From contig NZ_DAOKYX010000004.1 in the NCBI RefSeq assembly GCF_035325945.1, positions 62,001 through 126,000 of the forward strand: a stretch of DNA of 64,000 nucleotides. The letters run 5' to 3'. This document shows, in pieces, positions 35,398 through 43,120 of this stretch. Each line of letters starts with the position of its first letter. Positions within the stretch are counted from its first letter, which is position 1. Below the pieces are notes generated by a model. That model saw only the letters and a program-made list of their open reading frames with translations. It did no database searches and was not told the DNA's origin. Origin of the DNA: Parvibaculum sp035325945. Lineage in GTDB: Bacteria; Pseudomonadota; Alphaproteobacteria; Parvibaculales; Parvibaculaceae. A program made the translations under genes and the position numbers.

Positions 35398-36597
35398 CTA
35401 CCGGGTGCTGACCGGCTTGACGTGCGAGGCGGCTTCCGCGGCCCGCTGCCGCGCCTCCGCCACGTCCCCGCCGCGCGCCAGCGCAACGCCCATGCGCCGC
35501 CGGGGATATGCTTCCGGCTTGCCGAAAAGCCTGACCTCGGAGCCCGGAACGGCCAGCGCCCGCTCGAGCCCCTCGAAGGCGATCGCCTTTTCCTCGAGCC
35601 GCCCATAAATGACCGCCGAGGCGCCCGGCGCCAGCAGCTCGGTCGAGACGGGAAGCCCGAGGATCGCGCGGGCATGGAGCGCGAATTCGCTCTGATATTG
35701 CGAGGCGAGCGTCACGAGGCCCGTATCGTGCGGGCGCGGGCTCACTTCCGAGAACCAGACCTCATCGCCCTTCACGAAAAGTTCGACGCCGAAAATGCCC
35801 CTGCCGCCAAGCGCATCCGTCACTTTCTTCGCGATTTCCCGCGCGCGGGCGAGTGCCGCGGCGCTCATCGCCTGCGGCTGCCAGCTTTCGACATAATCGC
35901 CCTTGTCCTGGAGATGGCCGATGGGCGCGCAGAAATGCGTCTCGATCTCGCCGGAGGGCCCAGTCGCCCGAACGGTGAGCTGGGTGATCTCGTAATCGAA
36001 GGCGATCCGTCCCTCGACGATGACGCGGCTGCTCTCGACCCGGCCACCCGACATCGCATAATCCCAGGCGGCGTCGATCCCCGCCGCGCTCTCGACATAG
36101 CTCTGCCCCTTGCCGGATGACGACATGACCGGCTTGACGAAGCAGGGATAGCCGATCCGCTCGGCAGCCGCGCGAAGCTCTCCGGCGGTGGAGGCAAAGG
36201 CATAGGGCGAAACCGGCAGGCCCAGTTCCTCCGCGGCGAGGCAGCGAATCCCCTCGCGGTTCATCGTGAGCTGCGCCGCACGCGCCGTCGGAATGACCTC
36301 GGCGAGCCCCTCCGCCTCGATCTTCACGAGTTCGTCGGTCGCGATCGCCTCGATCTCGGGAACGATGAGATGCGGCCTTTCCTTCTCGACGATCGCCCGG
36401 AGCGCCGTGCCATCCGTCATGCGGATGACATGGGCACGATGCGCAACCTGCTGAGCCGGAGCGTTCTCGTAGCGATCGACCGCGATCACCTCCGCGCCAT
36501 AACGCATCAGCTCGATGGCGACCTCCTTGCCGAGTTCGCCCGAACCGAGAAGCATGACCCGGGTCGCTCCGGGCGATAGCGGCGTGCCGATACGCAT
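35398..36597 (-). CDS. purT: Formate-dependent phosphoribosylglycinamide formyltransferase, 399 aa
   Basis: ATP-grasp enzyme of purine synthesis that uses formate and ATP to formylate GAR. It has VMLLGSGELGKEVAIEL at the N-terminus, VDRYENAPAQQVAHRAHVI, the ATP-grasp segment CFVKPVMSSSGKGQS, and FGVELFVKGDEVWFSEVSPRPHDTG, all PurT signatures. Length is normal. A GGGAT Shine-Dalgarno lies 8 nt before ATG. It is transcribed divergently from arsR. Confidence 0.97.
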   Translation of the reverse strand: MRIGTPLSPGATRVMLLGSGELGKEVAIELMRYGAEVIAVDRYENAPAQQVAHRAHVIRMTDGTALRAIVEKERPHLIVPEIEAIATDELVKIEAEGLAEVIPTARAAQLTMNREGIRCLAAEELGLPVSPYAFASTAGELRAAAERIGYPCFVKPVMSSSGKGQSYVESAAGIDAAWDYAMSGGRVESSRVIVEGRIAFDYEITQLTVRATGPSGEIETHFCAPIGHLQDKGDYVESWQPQAMSAAALARAREIAKKVTDALGGRGIFGVELFVKGDEVWFSEVSPRPHDTGLVTLASQYQSEFALHARAILGLPVSTELLAPGASAVIYGRLEEKAIAFEGLERALAVPGSEVRLFGKPEAYPRRRMGVALARGGDVAEARQRAAEAASHVKPVSTR

Positions 36598-36709
36598 TGA
36601 TGCATCCCAAAAATTGCCGGGCCGCCTTCATACAGGAACGGCCCCCTCGCTCCAACCCTCGCGGCATCCTGGCCGCTTCGCGAGGGCTTGCGCCGCCCGG
36701 CGGAACTGG

Positions 36710-36739
36710 ATAACATATGAACAGTTGTTCATATGTTAT
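36710..36739. promoter_or_regulatory. ArsR/SmtB-type operator, perfect 13-bp inverted repeat
   Basis: ATAACATATGAAC, spacer AGTT, GTTCATATGTTAT. The core ATATGAAC..GTTCATAT is the 12-2-12-like site of metal-sensing ArsR/SmtB repressors. It sits immediately upstream of the arsR start, and a -10-like TATGAT (36739-36744) overlaps its right end, so bound repressor would block initiation of arsR and the zinc exporter gene. It is the strongest operator in the window. Confidence 0.92.
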
Positions 36740-36747
36740 ATGATAAC

Positions 36748-37080
36748 ATGCACCGCAGATCGAACCATTCCCGCCTGCCGGCCGAGCCGCTCAGCGACGA
36801 CAAGGCGATGGAGCTTGCCGAAACCTTCCGCCTTCTCGGCGATCCGAGCCGGCTGCGCATCGTCGTGGAAACGCTGGCGACACCCCAGCCGGTGGGAGCG
36901 ATGGCGGCGAAGCTCGGCCTCTCGCCATCGCTCGTCAGCCACCATCTGCGCCTTCTGCGCGCGGCCCGGCTCGTCACCGCCGAGCGGCGCGGCAAGCAGA
37001 TTTTCTATCGCATCCATGACGATCACATCGCCCGCGTCGTCGCGGACATGGTCGCTCACGTGCATGAGGAAGCAGTCTGA
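36748..37080 (+). CDS. ArsR/SmtB-family metal-responsive repressor, 110 aa
   Basis: Winged HTH: AETFRLLGDPSRLRIVVETL, then VGAMAAKLGLSPSLVSHHLRLLRAARLVTAERRGKQIFYRI. The C-terminal helix DDHIARVVADMVAHVHEEAV carries Asp/His residues placed like the alpha5 zinc site of SmtB/CzrA (D-x-H ... H-x-x-H/E); the alpha3 Cys box of ArsR proper is missing. A zinc sensor is therefore likely. ATG at 36748 is preferred, because an upstream ATG at 36733 lies inside the operator. No Shine-Dalgarno is visible, so the message may be leaderless or nearly so. It overlaps the exporter gene by 1 nt. Confidence 0.92.
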   Translation: MHRRSNHSRLPAEPLSDDKAMELAETFRLLGDPSRLRIVVETLATPQPVGAMAAKLGLSPSLVSHHLRLLRAARLVTAERRGKQIFYRIHDDHIARVVADMVAHVHEEAV

Positions 37081-38015
37081 TGTCCGGCACCCATCGACAC
37101 GAGGAGCACAGCCACGCCCACGATCATGGCGGGCTGAGCAATGAGCGGCGCGTCGCCATCGCGCTCTGGATCACCGGCGGCTTCATGATCGTCGAGGCGG
37201 TGGGCGGCTACCTGTCCGGCTCGCTCGCCCTCATCGCCGATGCCGGTCACATGCTCACCGATACGGGCGCGCTGGCGCTCGCCTGGCTTGCCGTGCGCCT
37301 CGCCCGCCGCCCGGCCGACGATGCACGCTCCTATGGCTACCATCGCGCGGAAACCCTCGCTGCCTTCCTTAACGGCGCCACGATGCTCGCCCTCTCCGTC
37401 TGGATCGTCGTCGAGGCGATAGGCCGCGTCGCCAACCCCACGCCCGTTCTCGGCGGGCCGATGCTGGTGGTGGCGATGGGCGGCCTCGCCGTCAATATCC
37501 TTTCCTTCCTCATGCTTCACGGCGCGCATGACAGCCTCAACCTGCGCGGCGCGGCGCTCCATGTTCTCGGCGATCTTCTCGGCTCCGTCGCCGCCATCGC
37601 CGCCGCCATCGTCATCCTCACGACGGGCTTCATGCCGATCGACCCGCTGCTCTCCGTGCTCGTGGCGGCGCTCATCCTGCGAAGCGCCTGGCGCGTCACG
37701 CGCGATGCTGCCCACATCCTCATGGAAGGCACGCCGCCCGGCCTCGAGCCGGAAACGATTTCCGCCGACCTCATGTCCAATGTGGAAGGCGTCGCCGATG
37801 TGCATCACGTCCATGCCTGGTCGCTGACGCCGGGCCAGTTGCTCGTCACGCTGCATGCCCGCCTCGCCCCCGGCGCCGATGCCGAGATCACGCTTCTCGC
37901 CATCAAGGCGCGACTCGTCTCGCATTTCCGCATCAGCCATGCGACGGTACAGATCGAGCCCGGAGAATGTCTCGATCCCCATCATCACATGCCGGGCCTG
38001 CCGCGAACCTGCTAG
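37080..38015 (+). CDS. CDF-family zinc/cation efflux transporter, 311 aa
   Basis: Six-helix inner-membrane H+/Zn2+ antiporter of the CzcD/ZitB type. The N-terminus is His-rich (THRHEEHSHAHDHG). The metal site of helix 2 is DAGHMLTD and that of helix 5 HVLGDLLGS (HxxxD). A cytoplasmic C-terminal domain has VADVHHVHAWSL and ends with DPHHHMPG. Start overlaps the arsR stop (TGATG), so the pair is one operon under the palindromic operator, zinc (or Cd/Co) being the probable inducer. Confidence 0.95.
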   Translation: MSGTHRHEEHSHAHDHGGLSNERRVAIALWITGGFMIVEAVGGYLSGSLALIADAGHMLTDTGALALAWLAVRLARRPADDARSYGYHRAETLAAFLNGATMLALSVWIVVEAIGRVANPTPVLGGPMLVVAMGGLAVNILSFLMLHGAHDSLNLRGAALHVLGDLLGSVAAIAAAIVILTTGFMPIDPLLSVLVAALILRSAWRVTRDAAHILMEGTPPGLEPETISADLMSNVEGVADVHHVHAWSLTPGQLLVTLHARLAPGADAEITLLAIKARLVSHFRISHATVQIEPGECLDPHHHMPGLPRTC

Positions 38016-38049
38016 GCCATGACCATTCATCCGAAAGCCCGGAGGCGAC

Positions 38050-38565
38050 ATGCCGAAATCCGCAGGTGACGAGCCCGGCCTCCTTTCGCGCCTCGGCGAA
38101 CTGCGCGTGGTTCTGGAGCTGGGCGCGATGCTCCCCTCGCTCCCTGCCCTCATGCGCGCNNNNNNNNNNNNNNNNNNNNNNNNNNNNNNNNNNNNNNNNN
38201 NNNNNNNNNNNNNNNNNNNNNNNNNNNNNNNNNNNNNNNNNNNNNNNNNNNNNNNNNNNCTGGCGAGCCCCTTCGCCGCCGGCTACCGCAGCGACGGCTC
38301 GACCGACGCGGCGCTTGCCGAGCGCCTCAGGCATGCGCCGCCGGTTCCCTGCACGGCCATCTACTCGAAGACGGACGGCATCGTTCCCTGGGCGGCCTGC
38401 CTCGAGGAAAAAGGTCCGCAGACGGAAAATATAGAAGTACAGGCCACCCATATCGGAATGGGTGTGAACCCGCTCGTGCTCTGGGCCATAGCCGACAGGC
38501 TGGCGCAGCCCGAGGGAGGCTGGCGGCCCTTCGACCGCTCAGGCTTCCACGCGATTTTCTATTGA
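38050..38565 (+). CDS. Alpha/beta hydrolase, interrupted by gap
   Basis: About 37 N-terminal codons precede the gap and about 102 follow it. The C-terminal part has the acid and base of a hydrolase triad, in YSKTDGIVPW (Asp) and ATHIGMGVNPLVLWAIADRLAQ (His), a pattern of lipase/esterase-like alpha/beta hydrolases. The nucleophile elbow is hidden in the gap, and true length and frame continuity are unknown. ATG at 38050 follows GGAGGCGAC. It converges on the FTR1 fusion gene. Confidence 0.75.
   Translation: MPKSAGDEPGLLSRLGELRVVLELGAMLPSLPALMRXXXXXXXXXXXXXXXXXXXXXXXXXXXXXXXXXXLASPFAAGYRSDGSTDAALAERLRHAPPVPCTAIYSKTDGIVPWAACLEEKGPQTENIEVQATHIGMGVNPLVLWAIADRLAQPEGGWRPFDRSGFHAIFY
38160..38259. 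other. Scaffold gap, 100 N
   Basis: Exactly 100 N inside the alpha/beta hydrolase gene. The true missing length is probably several hundred bases, since such hydrolases usually exceed 220 aa. Confidence 0.99.
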
Positions 38566-38590
38566 TGGATCGAGACGGAACGGAAGCGGC

Positions 38591-40165
38591 TCAGATCCGC
38601 AGCTCATATTCGAAGATGAGCTTCAGCGTGCCGTCCGGCGTCGAAGGCGTGACGCCAAAGAGATAGCCCACATCGTATTTGAGCTTGCCCGGCAGCCCCG
38701 CAATGCCCCTGAAGGTGCCCTGAACGGCCGGGCCGATCATATGTTCCTGATCGTCTCTGGAGTCGAAATTGTTGATCCGCCCGAATTCGCCATAGGCTTC
38801 GATCGCCGGCTCGAAAAGCGGATCGAGACGCCAGCGGCTCTGGAGCCTGTAGGTGAGGCCCACCCCGCCCTCGCCATTCGCGCCAAGCTCGCGCTCGAGA
38901 ACCAGGTTGATCGTGTTCGTCGTGCGGCCGATGTCCTTGGCAATCAGCGGTCCGAAGGCAAGCTCGTCCGCATCGCCCTGCCGGTCGCGCACATGCTCAT
39001 ACTCGATGAGGAATCCGAGATCGGCGAAATATTTTCCCCGCTCGGTCAGCTGGAAGCGGTTTTCCCACTCCGTCGCATCGAAATGCGTGCTGCCGCCGGC
39101 ATCCTTCTTCCAGATGCCATAGACTTCCGTGGCCCAGAAATCGGTAACGCCATAGGCAAGGCCCACCTTGTGTTTCTGCTCGTTGTCCTTCGAGGCATCC
39201 CCGTCGAAGGTGCGGTAGCCCTGATACTCGATCTCCACCTCGCCCTGCTCGACATAGGGCGAATAGACCTTGATCGCGGCCGCATCCGCATGGCCGCCCG
39301 GTATGAGGGCCGAGGCCGAAAAAGCGCCGAGAACGCAGGCGGCGACCCGCCCTAGCTTCTGGCCCGATCCGTTTCCGTAGATTTTCATTGCGCCCCCGAT
39401 GATGACGAGAGTCCCGACATAGAAGAGAAGCTGAATACCCGAGGGGCGCGCCGTATAGCCGATCAGGGTGTGGAGGATCTGGCCGAGGATGCTCTGCTCA
39501 GTCAGCAGCCAGGACGTATCCCAGATGTTACGGCCGAGCGGCGGCAGGAGCCCGGCCCGTGTCAGATAATTCGCGCCCTGCGCGGCGAGGCCGGCGGCAA
39601 GCAGCAGGATCATCCAGCCGGTAACGGCAAAGAGCTTCTTCGTGGAAAGGTTGAGCAGCCCCTTGTAGAGCGCATAGCCGAGCGCGGCGCCGGAGACGAC
39701 ACCGATGATGCCGCCCGTCAGAAGCCCCGATGCGCCTGTACCGCCGCTCGCAATGCCGTAAAGGAAGAGCACCACTTCCGAGCCTTCGCGCAGCACCGCG
39801 ATGCCGACCGCGATCGCAACCGCATAGAGCGGGCGCGCGCCGACCGCCACATCGCGCCCCACCGCCTTCATCTCGGCCGCAAGCTCTCGGCCATGGCTGT
39901 TCATCCAGACATTGTGCCAGCCGAGCATGATGACGGCGATGAAGAGGACGGATGCGTTGAAGACTTCCTGACCAGTGCCCTGGAGCGAATTCGCGATAGT
40001 GCCGGCAAAACCTGCGACGATCGCCGCGCCGAGAATGCCCGCGCCGACGCCCGCGACGAGCCATCGGTTGCGACCGGCGACCCCCGTCGTCGCCGCGGCG
40101 ACGATGCTGACCACCAGAGCGGCCTCGATGACTTCACGAAAAACGATGATGAGCGTGGCCAGCAT
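38591..40165 (-). CDS. FTR1 iron permease fused to outer-membrane-barrel-like domain, 524 aa
   Basis: Residues 1-259 are a seven-helix FTR1/EfeU-type permease with both iron motifs, R10-E-V-I-E14 and R126-E-G-S-E130. It continues in frame with M260KIYGNGSGQKLGRVAACVLGAF..HADA, which has the n-, h- and c-regions of a signal peptide, and then about 228 residues of alternating hydrophobic and aromatic beta-strand pattern (KVGLAYGVTDFWATEVYGIW; FADLGFLIEYEHV; GEGGVGLTYRLQSRW; LKYDVGYLFG) ending LKLIFEYELRI, like an outer-membrane barrel. EfeU-type permeases are about 270-280 aa. An internal ATG (39388) has GGGGGCGCA upstream, so a separate product is possible. Directly downstream of the cupredoxin gene under a Fur-like box. 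The frame is clean. Confidence 0.9.
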   Translation of the reverse strand: MLATLIIVFREVIEAALVVSIVAAATTGVAGRNRWLVAGVGAGILGAAIVAGFAGTIANSLQGTGQEVFNASVLFIAVIMLGWHNVWMNSHGRELAAEMKAVGRDVAVGARPLYAVAIAVGIAVLREGSEVVLFLYGIASGGTGASGLLTGGIIGVVSGAALGYALYKGLLNLSTKKLFAVTGWMILLLAAGLAAQGANYLTRAGLLPPLGRNIWDTSWLLTEQSILGQILHTLIGYTARPSGIQLLFYVGTLVIIGGAMKIYGNGSGQKLGRVAACVLGAFSASALIPGGHADAAAIKVYSPYVEQGEVEIEYQGYRTFDGDASKDNEQKHKVGLAYGVTDFWATEVYGIWKKDAGGSTHFDATEWENRFQLTERGKYFADLGFLIEYEHVRDRQGDADELAFGPLIAKDIGRTTNTINLVLERELGANGEGGVGLTYRLQSRWRLDPLFEPAIEAYGEFGRINNFDSRDDQEHMIGPAVQGTFRGIAGLPGKLKYDVGYLFGVTPSTPDGTLKLIFEYELRI

Positions 40166-40180
40166 GACGGCCCCCCGACC

Positions 40181-40528
40181 TTACTTGACGATGATCTTGC
40201 CCTGAGCCGTCGACTGGTTAAATTCGCCGAAGAAGGGATAGCTGCCCGGCTCCAGAGGATCGAGATAGACCGAGATCTCGCCATGGGCCGGAACGATCTT
40301 CTCGCGATTGAGCTCGTAGGATTCGAACTCCTCGGGGGTCGGATCGAGATTCTTGATGACGAGCTTCGCTTCCTTGCCGGCCGGTATTTCCAGCTCGTCC
40401 GGCGTGAAGCGGTGGTCCTGAATGGTGATCTCGTAAACCTCGGGCTCCTGCGCCTGAACCGTTCCACCCGCCGCCAACGCCAAAAAGACTGCCGCCATCG
40501 CTGCAGTCGTCAGGAAACTCCGCGCCAT
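40181..40528 (-). CDS. Periplasmic cupredoxin-like (EfeO-type Cup) protein, 115 aa
   Basis: Signal peptide MARSFLTTAAMAAVFLALAA.. cleaved near VQAQ, then a single cupredoxin domain with HRFTPDELEIPAGKEAKL, PEEFESYELNREKIV, and PGSYPFFGEFNQSTAQGKIIV. This is the pattern of the cupredoxin domain of EfeO and of cupredoxins paired with FTR1. Canonical type-1 copper ligands (Cys, Met) are absent, and acidic residues (EEFESYE) may bind iron. ATG at 40528 is preferred over the longer frame. It lies 15 bp before the permease gene, so it probably delivers iron to it. Confidence 0.92.
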   Translation of the reverse strand: MARSFLTTAAMAAVFLALAAGGTVQAQEPEVYEITIQDHRFTPDELEIPAGKEAKLVIKNLDPTPEEFESYELNREKIVPAHGEISVYLDPLEPGSYPFFGEFNQSTAQGKIIVK

Positions 40529-40569
40529 TTCTTTGCTCGCTTCCGGCCTTTGCCTATGATTTCCGCATG

Positions 40570-40584
40570 TAATAATCATTCGCA
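40570..40584. promoter_or_regulatory. Fur-box-like site upstream of the cupredoxin-FTR1 operon
   Basis: TAATAATCATTCGCA matches 12 of 15 positions of TGATAATCATTATCA and lies 42 bp before the cupredoxin start. A similar, better site precedes the ferric ABC genes at 62392. Iron-dependent repression is inferred. Confidence 0.6.
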
Positions 40585-40611
40585 AAAGCTGTCAACGCAC
40601 AAATTGACGCA

Positions 40612-41295
40612 TTACCTCACGCCCCTTGCGATCCGGGCCGCCGCCTCGAAGCCGATGCGGGGGCTCGAAAGCACCGGCACCGGCAAATCCCGGCACAGAG
40701 CCGCCGCAGGGGCCATGGAGGCCTGTGCGAGCACCAGCACATCGACATCATGCGCGGCCTCGGCAAGCCGGCGGGCGATTTCCTGGTAGTAGTCGTCGAG
40801 CCTCCCCTCCCGGAAAGCGGTCCAGACATCGTCGAAAAGGAAGGTCGTGAACTCGTAATCGCGGCCGATTGCACGCGCGGAATCGGCGATGAGGGCCTCG
40901 GTATTGGGCACGGTCGCCGGGATGCAGGCGCAGATGCCGATCCGGTGTCCCTGCAGCACCGCGAGATCGGCCATGGGCCGGTCGATCCTGAGAAGCGGCA
41001 CGGGAGCATCGGCCGCCGCGCGCTCGACCGAGGCGCCGAGCGTCGAGCAGGTGCAGACGACGACCCGCGCCCCGCCCTCGGCAAGAGCGATCAGCGCCTC
41101 TTGCGTCATGAAGTCGAGAGCGGGCGTCACACGGCCGGCCTTTTCGGCGGCGGCGAGCAGGTCTTCCCGCACCACATGGGTGAGCGCGAGTTCAGGCGCG
41201 ATCTCACGCCCCAGCGCGTTGAAGGTTTCGATATGGATCGCCGCCGTATGCAGGAAGGCGATGGCGGCGCCGTGACTTCTGCGTGATGGAGGCAT
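40612..41295 (-). CDS. Asp/Glu racemase-superfamily protein, 227 aa
   Basis: Two-domain Asp/Glu/hydantoin racemase fold. The first catalytic Cys is present in VVVCTCSTLG. In the matching second-domain position (VDVLVLAQASMAPA) the usual Cys is replaced by Gln-Ala, so classical two-cysteine racemisation is unlikely. GHRIGICACIPATVPNTEALI is the inter-domain segment. A decarboxylase or isomerase of the same superfamily, which needs only one Cys, is possible. It is on the same strand as the iron operon but separated from it by the Fur-like site. Confidence 0.85.
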   Translation of the reverse strand: MPPSRRSHGAAIAFLHTAAIHIETFNALGREIAPELALTHVVREDLLAAAEKAGRVTPALDFMTQEALIALAEGGARVVVCTCSTLGASVERAAADAPVPLLRIDRPMADLAVLQGHRIGICACIPATVPNTEALIADSARAIGRDYEFTTFLFDDVWTAFREGRLDDYYQEIARRLAEAAHDVDVLVLAQASMAPAAALCRDLPVPVLSSPRIGFEAAARIARGVR

Positions 41296-41362
41296 GGGCG
41301 GTTTTCCCTCTGGTCGCCCCGGCTTGCATCGGGGGCGGTTTCATTCGGACGCCGAAAACAAA

Positions 41363-41395
41363 ATGGGCCCTTCGCGATCTACGCGAAGGGCCCAT
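41363..41395 (-). terminator. Intrinsic terminator after ilvC
   Basis: A perfect 14-bp stem ATGGGCCCTTCGCG/CGCGAAGGGCCCAT with a 5-nt loop. On the minus strand it is followed by TTTTGTTTT. It starts 33 bp downstream of the ilvC stop and ends the ilvB-ilvN-ilvC operon. Confidence 0.97.
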
Positions 41396-41427
41396 CGAAA
41401 CGGCTCGGGCTTATGCGCGAGATCGCG

Positions 41428-42447
41428 TCAGTTCTTGTCCTTGTCTACGAGTTTGTTGGCGGCGATCCACGGCATCATGGCGCGCAGACGGGCGCCGACT
41501 TCCTCGATCGGATGCGCGGCATTGCGGGCGCGAATGGCCTTGAAGCTCGTCTGGTTGACCTTGTTCTCGAGCATCCAGTCGCGCGTGAAGCGGCCGGTCT
41601 GGATGTCTTCGAGGACGCGCTTCATTTCCGCCTTCGTCTCGGCGGTGATGATGCGCGGGCCGGTGACGTATTCGCCATACTCCGCCGTGTTCGAGACCGA
41701 GTAGTTCATGTTGGCGATGCCGCCTTCGTAGATGAGGTCGACGATGAGCTTCACTTCGTGGAGGCACTCGAAATAGGCCATTTCCGGCGCGTAGCCAGCT
41801 TCCACCAGCGTCTCGAAACCGGCGCGGATGAGTTCGACGACACCGCCGCAAAGCACGACCTGCTCGCCGAAGAGGTCCGTCTCGCACTCTTCCCTGAAGG
41901 TCGTCTCGATGATGCCGGCGCGGCCGCCGCCGATGGCGGAGGCGTAGGACAGGCCGACGTCATGCGCGTTGCCGCTCGCATCCTGATGGACCGCGATGAG
42001 GCACGGCACGCCGCCGCCGCGCTTGTACTCCGAACGTACCGTGTGGCCGGGGCCCTTCGGCGCCACCATGAGCACGTCGATGTCCTTGCGCGGCTCGATG
42101 AGATTGAAATGGATGTTGAGGCCGTGGGCGAAGAAGAGCGACGCGCCCGGCTTCATGTTGGCGTGCAGATGGTCGCGGTAGATGTCGCCCTGAAGCTCGT
42201 CCGGCGTGAGCATCATCAGCACGTCGGCCCACTTGGCCGCTTCGGCAACCGACAGGACCTTGAGCCCCTCGCCTTCCGCCTTCTTCGCGGTGGCCGAGCC
42301 CTCGCGCAGCGCGACGGCGACTTCCTTCACGCCCGAGTCGCGCAGATTGAGCGCGTGAGCGTGGCCCTGGCTGCCATAGCCGATGATGGCGACCTTCTTG
42401 CCCTTGATCAGGTTCACGTCTGCGTCGCGGTCGTAGTAAACGCGCAT
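41428..42447 (-). CDS. ilvC: Ketol-acid reductoisomerase, 339 aa
   Basis: NADPH-dependent isomero-reduction of acetolactate in Val/Leu/Ile synthesis. GYGSQGHAHALNLRDSG is the cofactor loop, with GPGHTVRSEYKRG and the catalytic metal ligands in FGEQVVLCGG, ECLHEVKLIVDLIYEGG and YSVSNTAEYGEY. It is a class I (short) enzyme of normal length. It is the last gene before the terminator, 34 bp after ilvN. Confidence 0.98.
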   Translation of the reverse strand: MRVYYDRDADVNLIKGKKVAIIGYGSQGHAHALNLRDSGVKEVAVALREGSATAKKAEGEGLKVLSVAEAAKWADVLMMLTPDELQGDIYRDHLHANMKPGASLFFAHGLNIHFNLIEPRKDIDVLMVAPKGPGHTVRSEYKRGGGVPCLIAVHQDASGNAHDVGLSYASAIGGGRAGIIETTFREECETDLFGEQVVLCGGVVELIRAGFETLVEAGYAPEMAYFECLHEVKLIVDLIYEGGIANMNYSVSNTAEYGEYVTGPRIITAETKAEMKRVLEDIQTGRFTRDWMLENKVNQTSFKAIRARNAAHPIEEVGARLRAMMPWIAANKLVDKDKN

Positions 42448-42481
42448 GGGTCTCTCGTCCTTTTCGTCTCTAGATTAGCTG

Positions 42482-42994
42482 TTACATCGCCTCGGCGCCG
42501 CGGGCGATCGCCACGACGCCGGTCCGCGACACATCCACGAGGCCGAGCGGCCTCATCAAACCGATGAACGCGTCGATCTTGTCCGGCGCGCCCGTCACTT
42601 CAAACACGAAGGAAGAATGCGTGGTGTCGATCACGCGGGCGCGGAACGCATCCGAAAGGCGCAACGCCTCGACGCGCTTCTCGCCGGCGCCCGCAACCTT
42701 GATGAGCGCCATTTCGCGCTCGACAGACTTCGTCTCGGCAGTAAGGTCCACGACCTTGTGAACCGGGACCAGCCGCTCGAGCTGGGCCTTGATCTGCTCG
42801 ATCACCATGGGCGTTCCCGCGGTCACCACGGTGATGCGGGAGGTGTGCTCGGCCTGATCGACCTCGGCGACCGTCAGGCTCTCGATATTGTAGCCACGGC
42901 CCGAAAAAAGCCCGATGACGCGCGCCAGAACGCCGGCCTCGTTGTCCACGAGTACCGCGATCGTATGCCGTTCGATCTTGCTGTCGTCGCTCAT
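42482..42994 (-). CDS. ilvN: Acetolactate synthase small (regulatory) subunit, 170 aa
   Basis: The ACT domain IAVLVDNEAGVLARVIGLFSGRGYNIESLTV binds valine for feedback control, followed by the C-terminal activation domain (KVVDLTAETKSVEREMALIKV). ATG at 42994 with GGGGAG upstream; the longer frame is not conserved in character. Length and arrangement fit the IlvH/IlvN form of alphaproteobacteria. It lies between ilvB and ilvC. Confidence 0.97.
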   Translation of the reverse strand: MSDDSKIERHTIAVLVDNEAGVLARVIGLFSGRGYNIESLTVAEVDQAEHTSRITVVTAGTPMVIEQIKAQLERLVPVHKVVDLTAETKSVEREMALIKVAGAGEKRVEALRLSDAFRARVIDTTHSSFVFEVTGAPDKIDAFIGLMRPLGLVDVSRTGVVAIARGAEAM

Positions 42995-43120
42995 CAGGGC
43001 TCCCCGCGGGGTGAAATTCGTGAAGGAAGGGGCTCGCGCCCCGGTATTCGCTCCGGCTCTATAGCCCAAGCGAGGCCCGGGGCGAAAGGGCTATCGGCCC
43101 CCGAAAAGGGCCGACTTCCC

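Noticed and set aside
36656..36686. 8-bp stem CCCTCGCG/CGCGAGGG between purT and arsR as a terminator
   Set aside because: Lies between two divergent genes, 15-nt loop and no T-tract; probably chance in GC-rich DNA.
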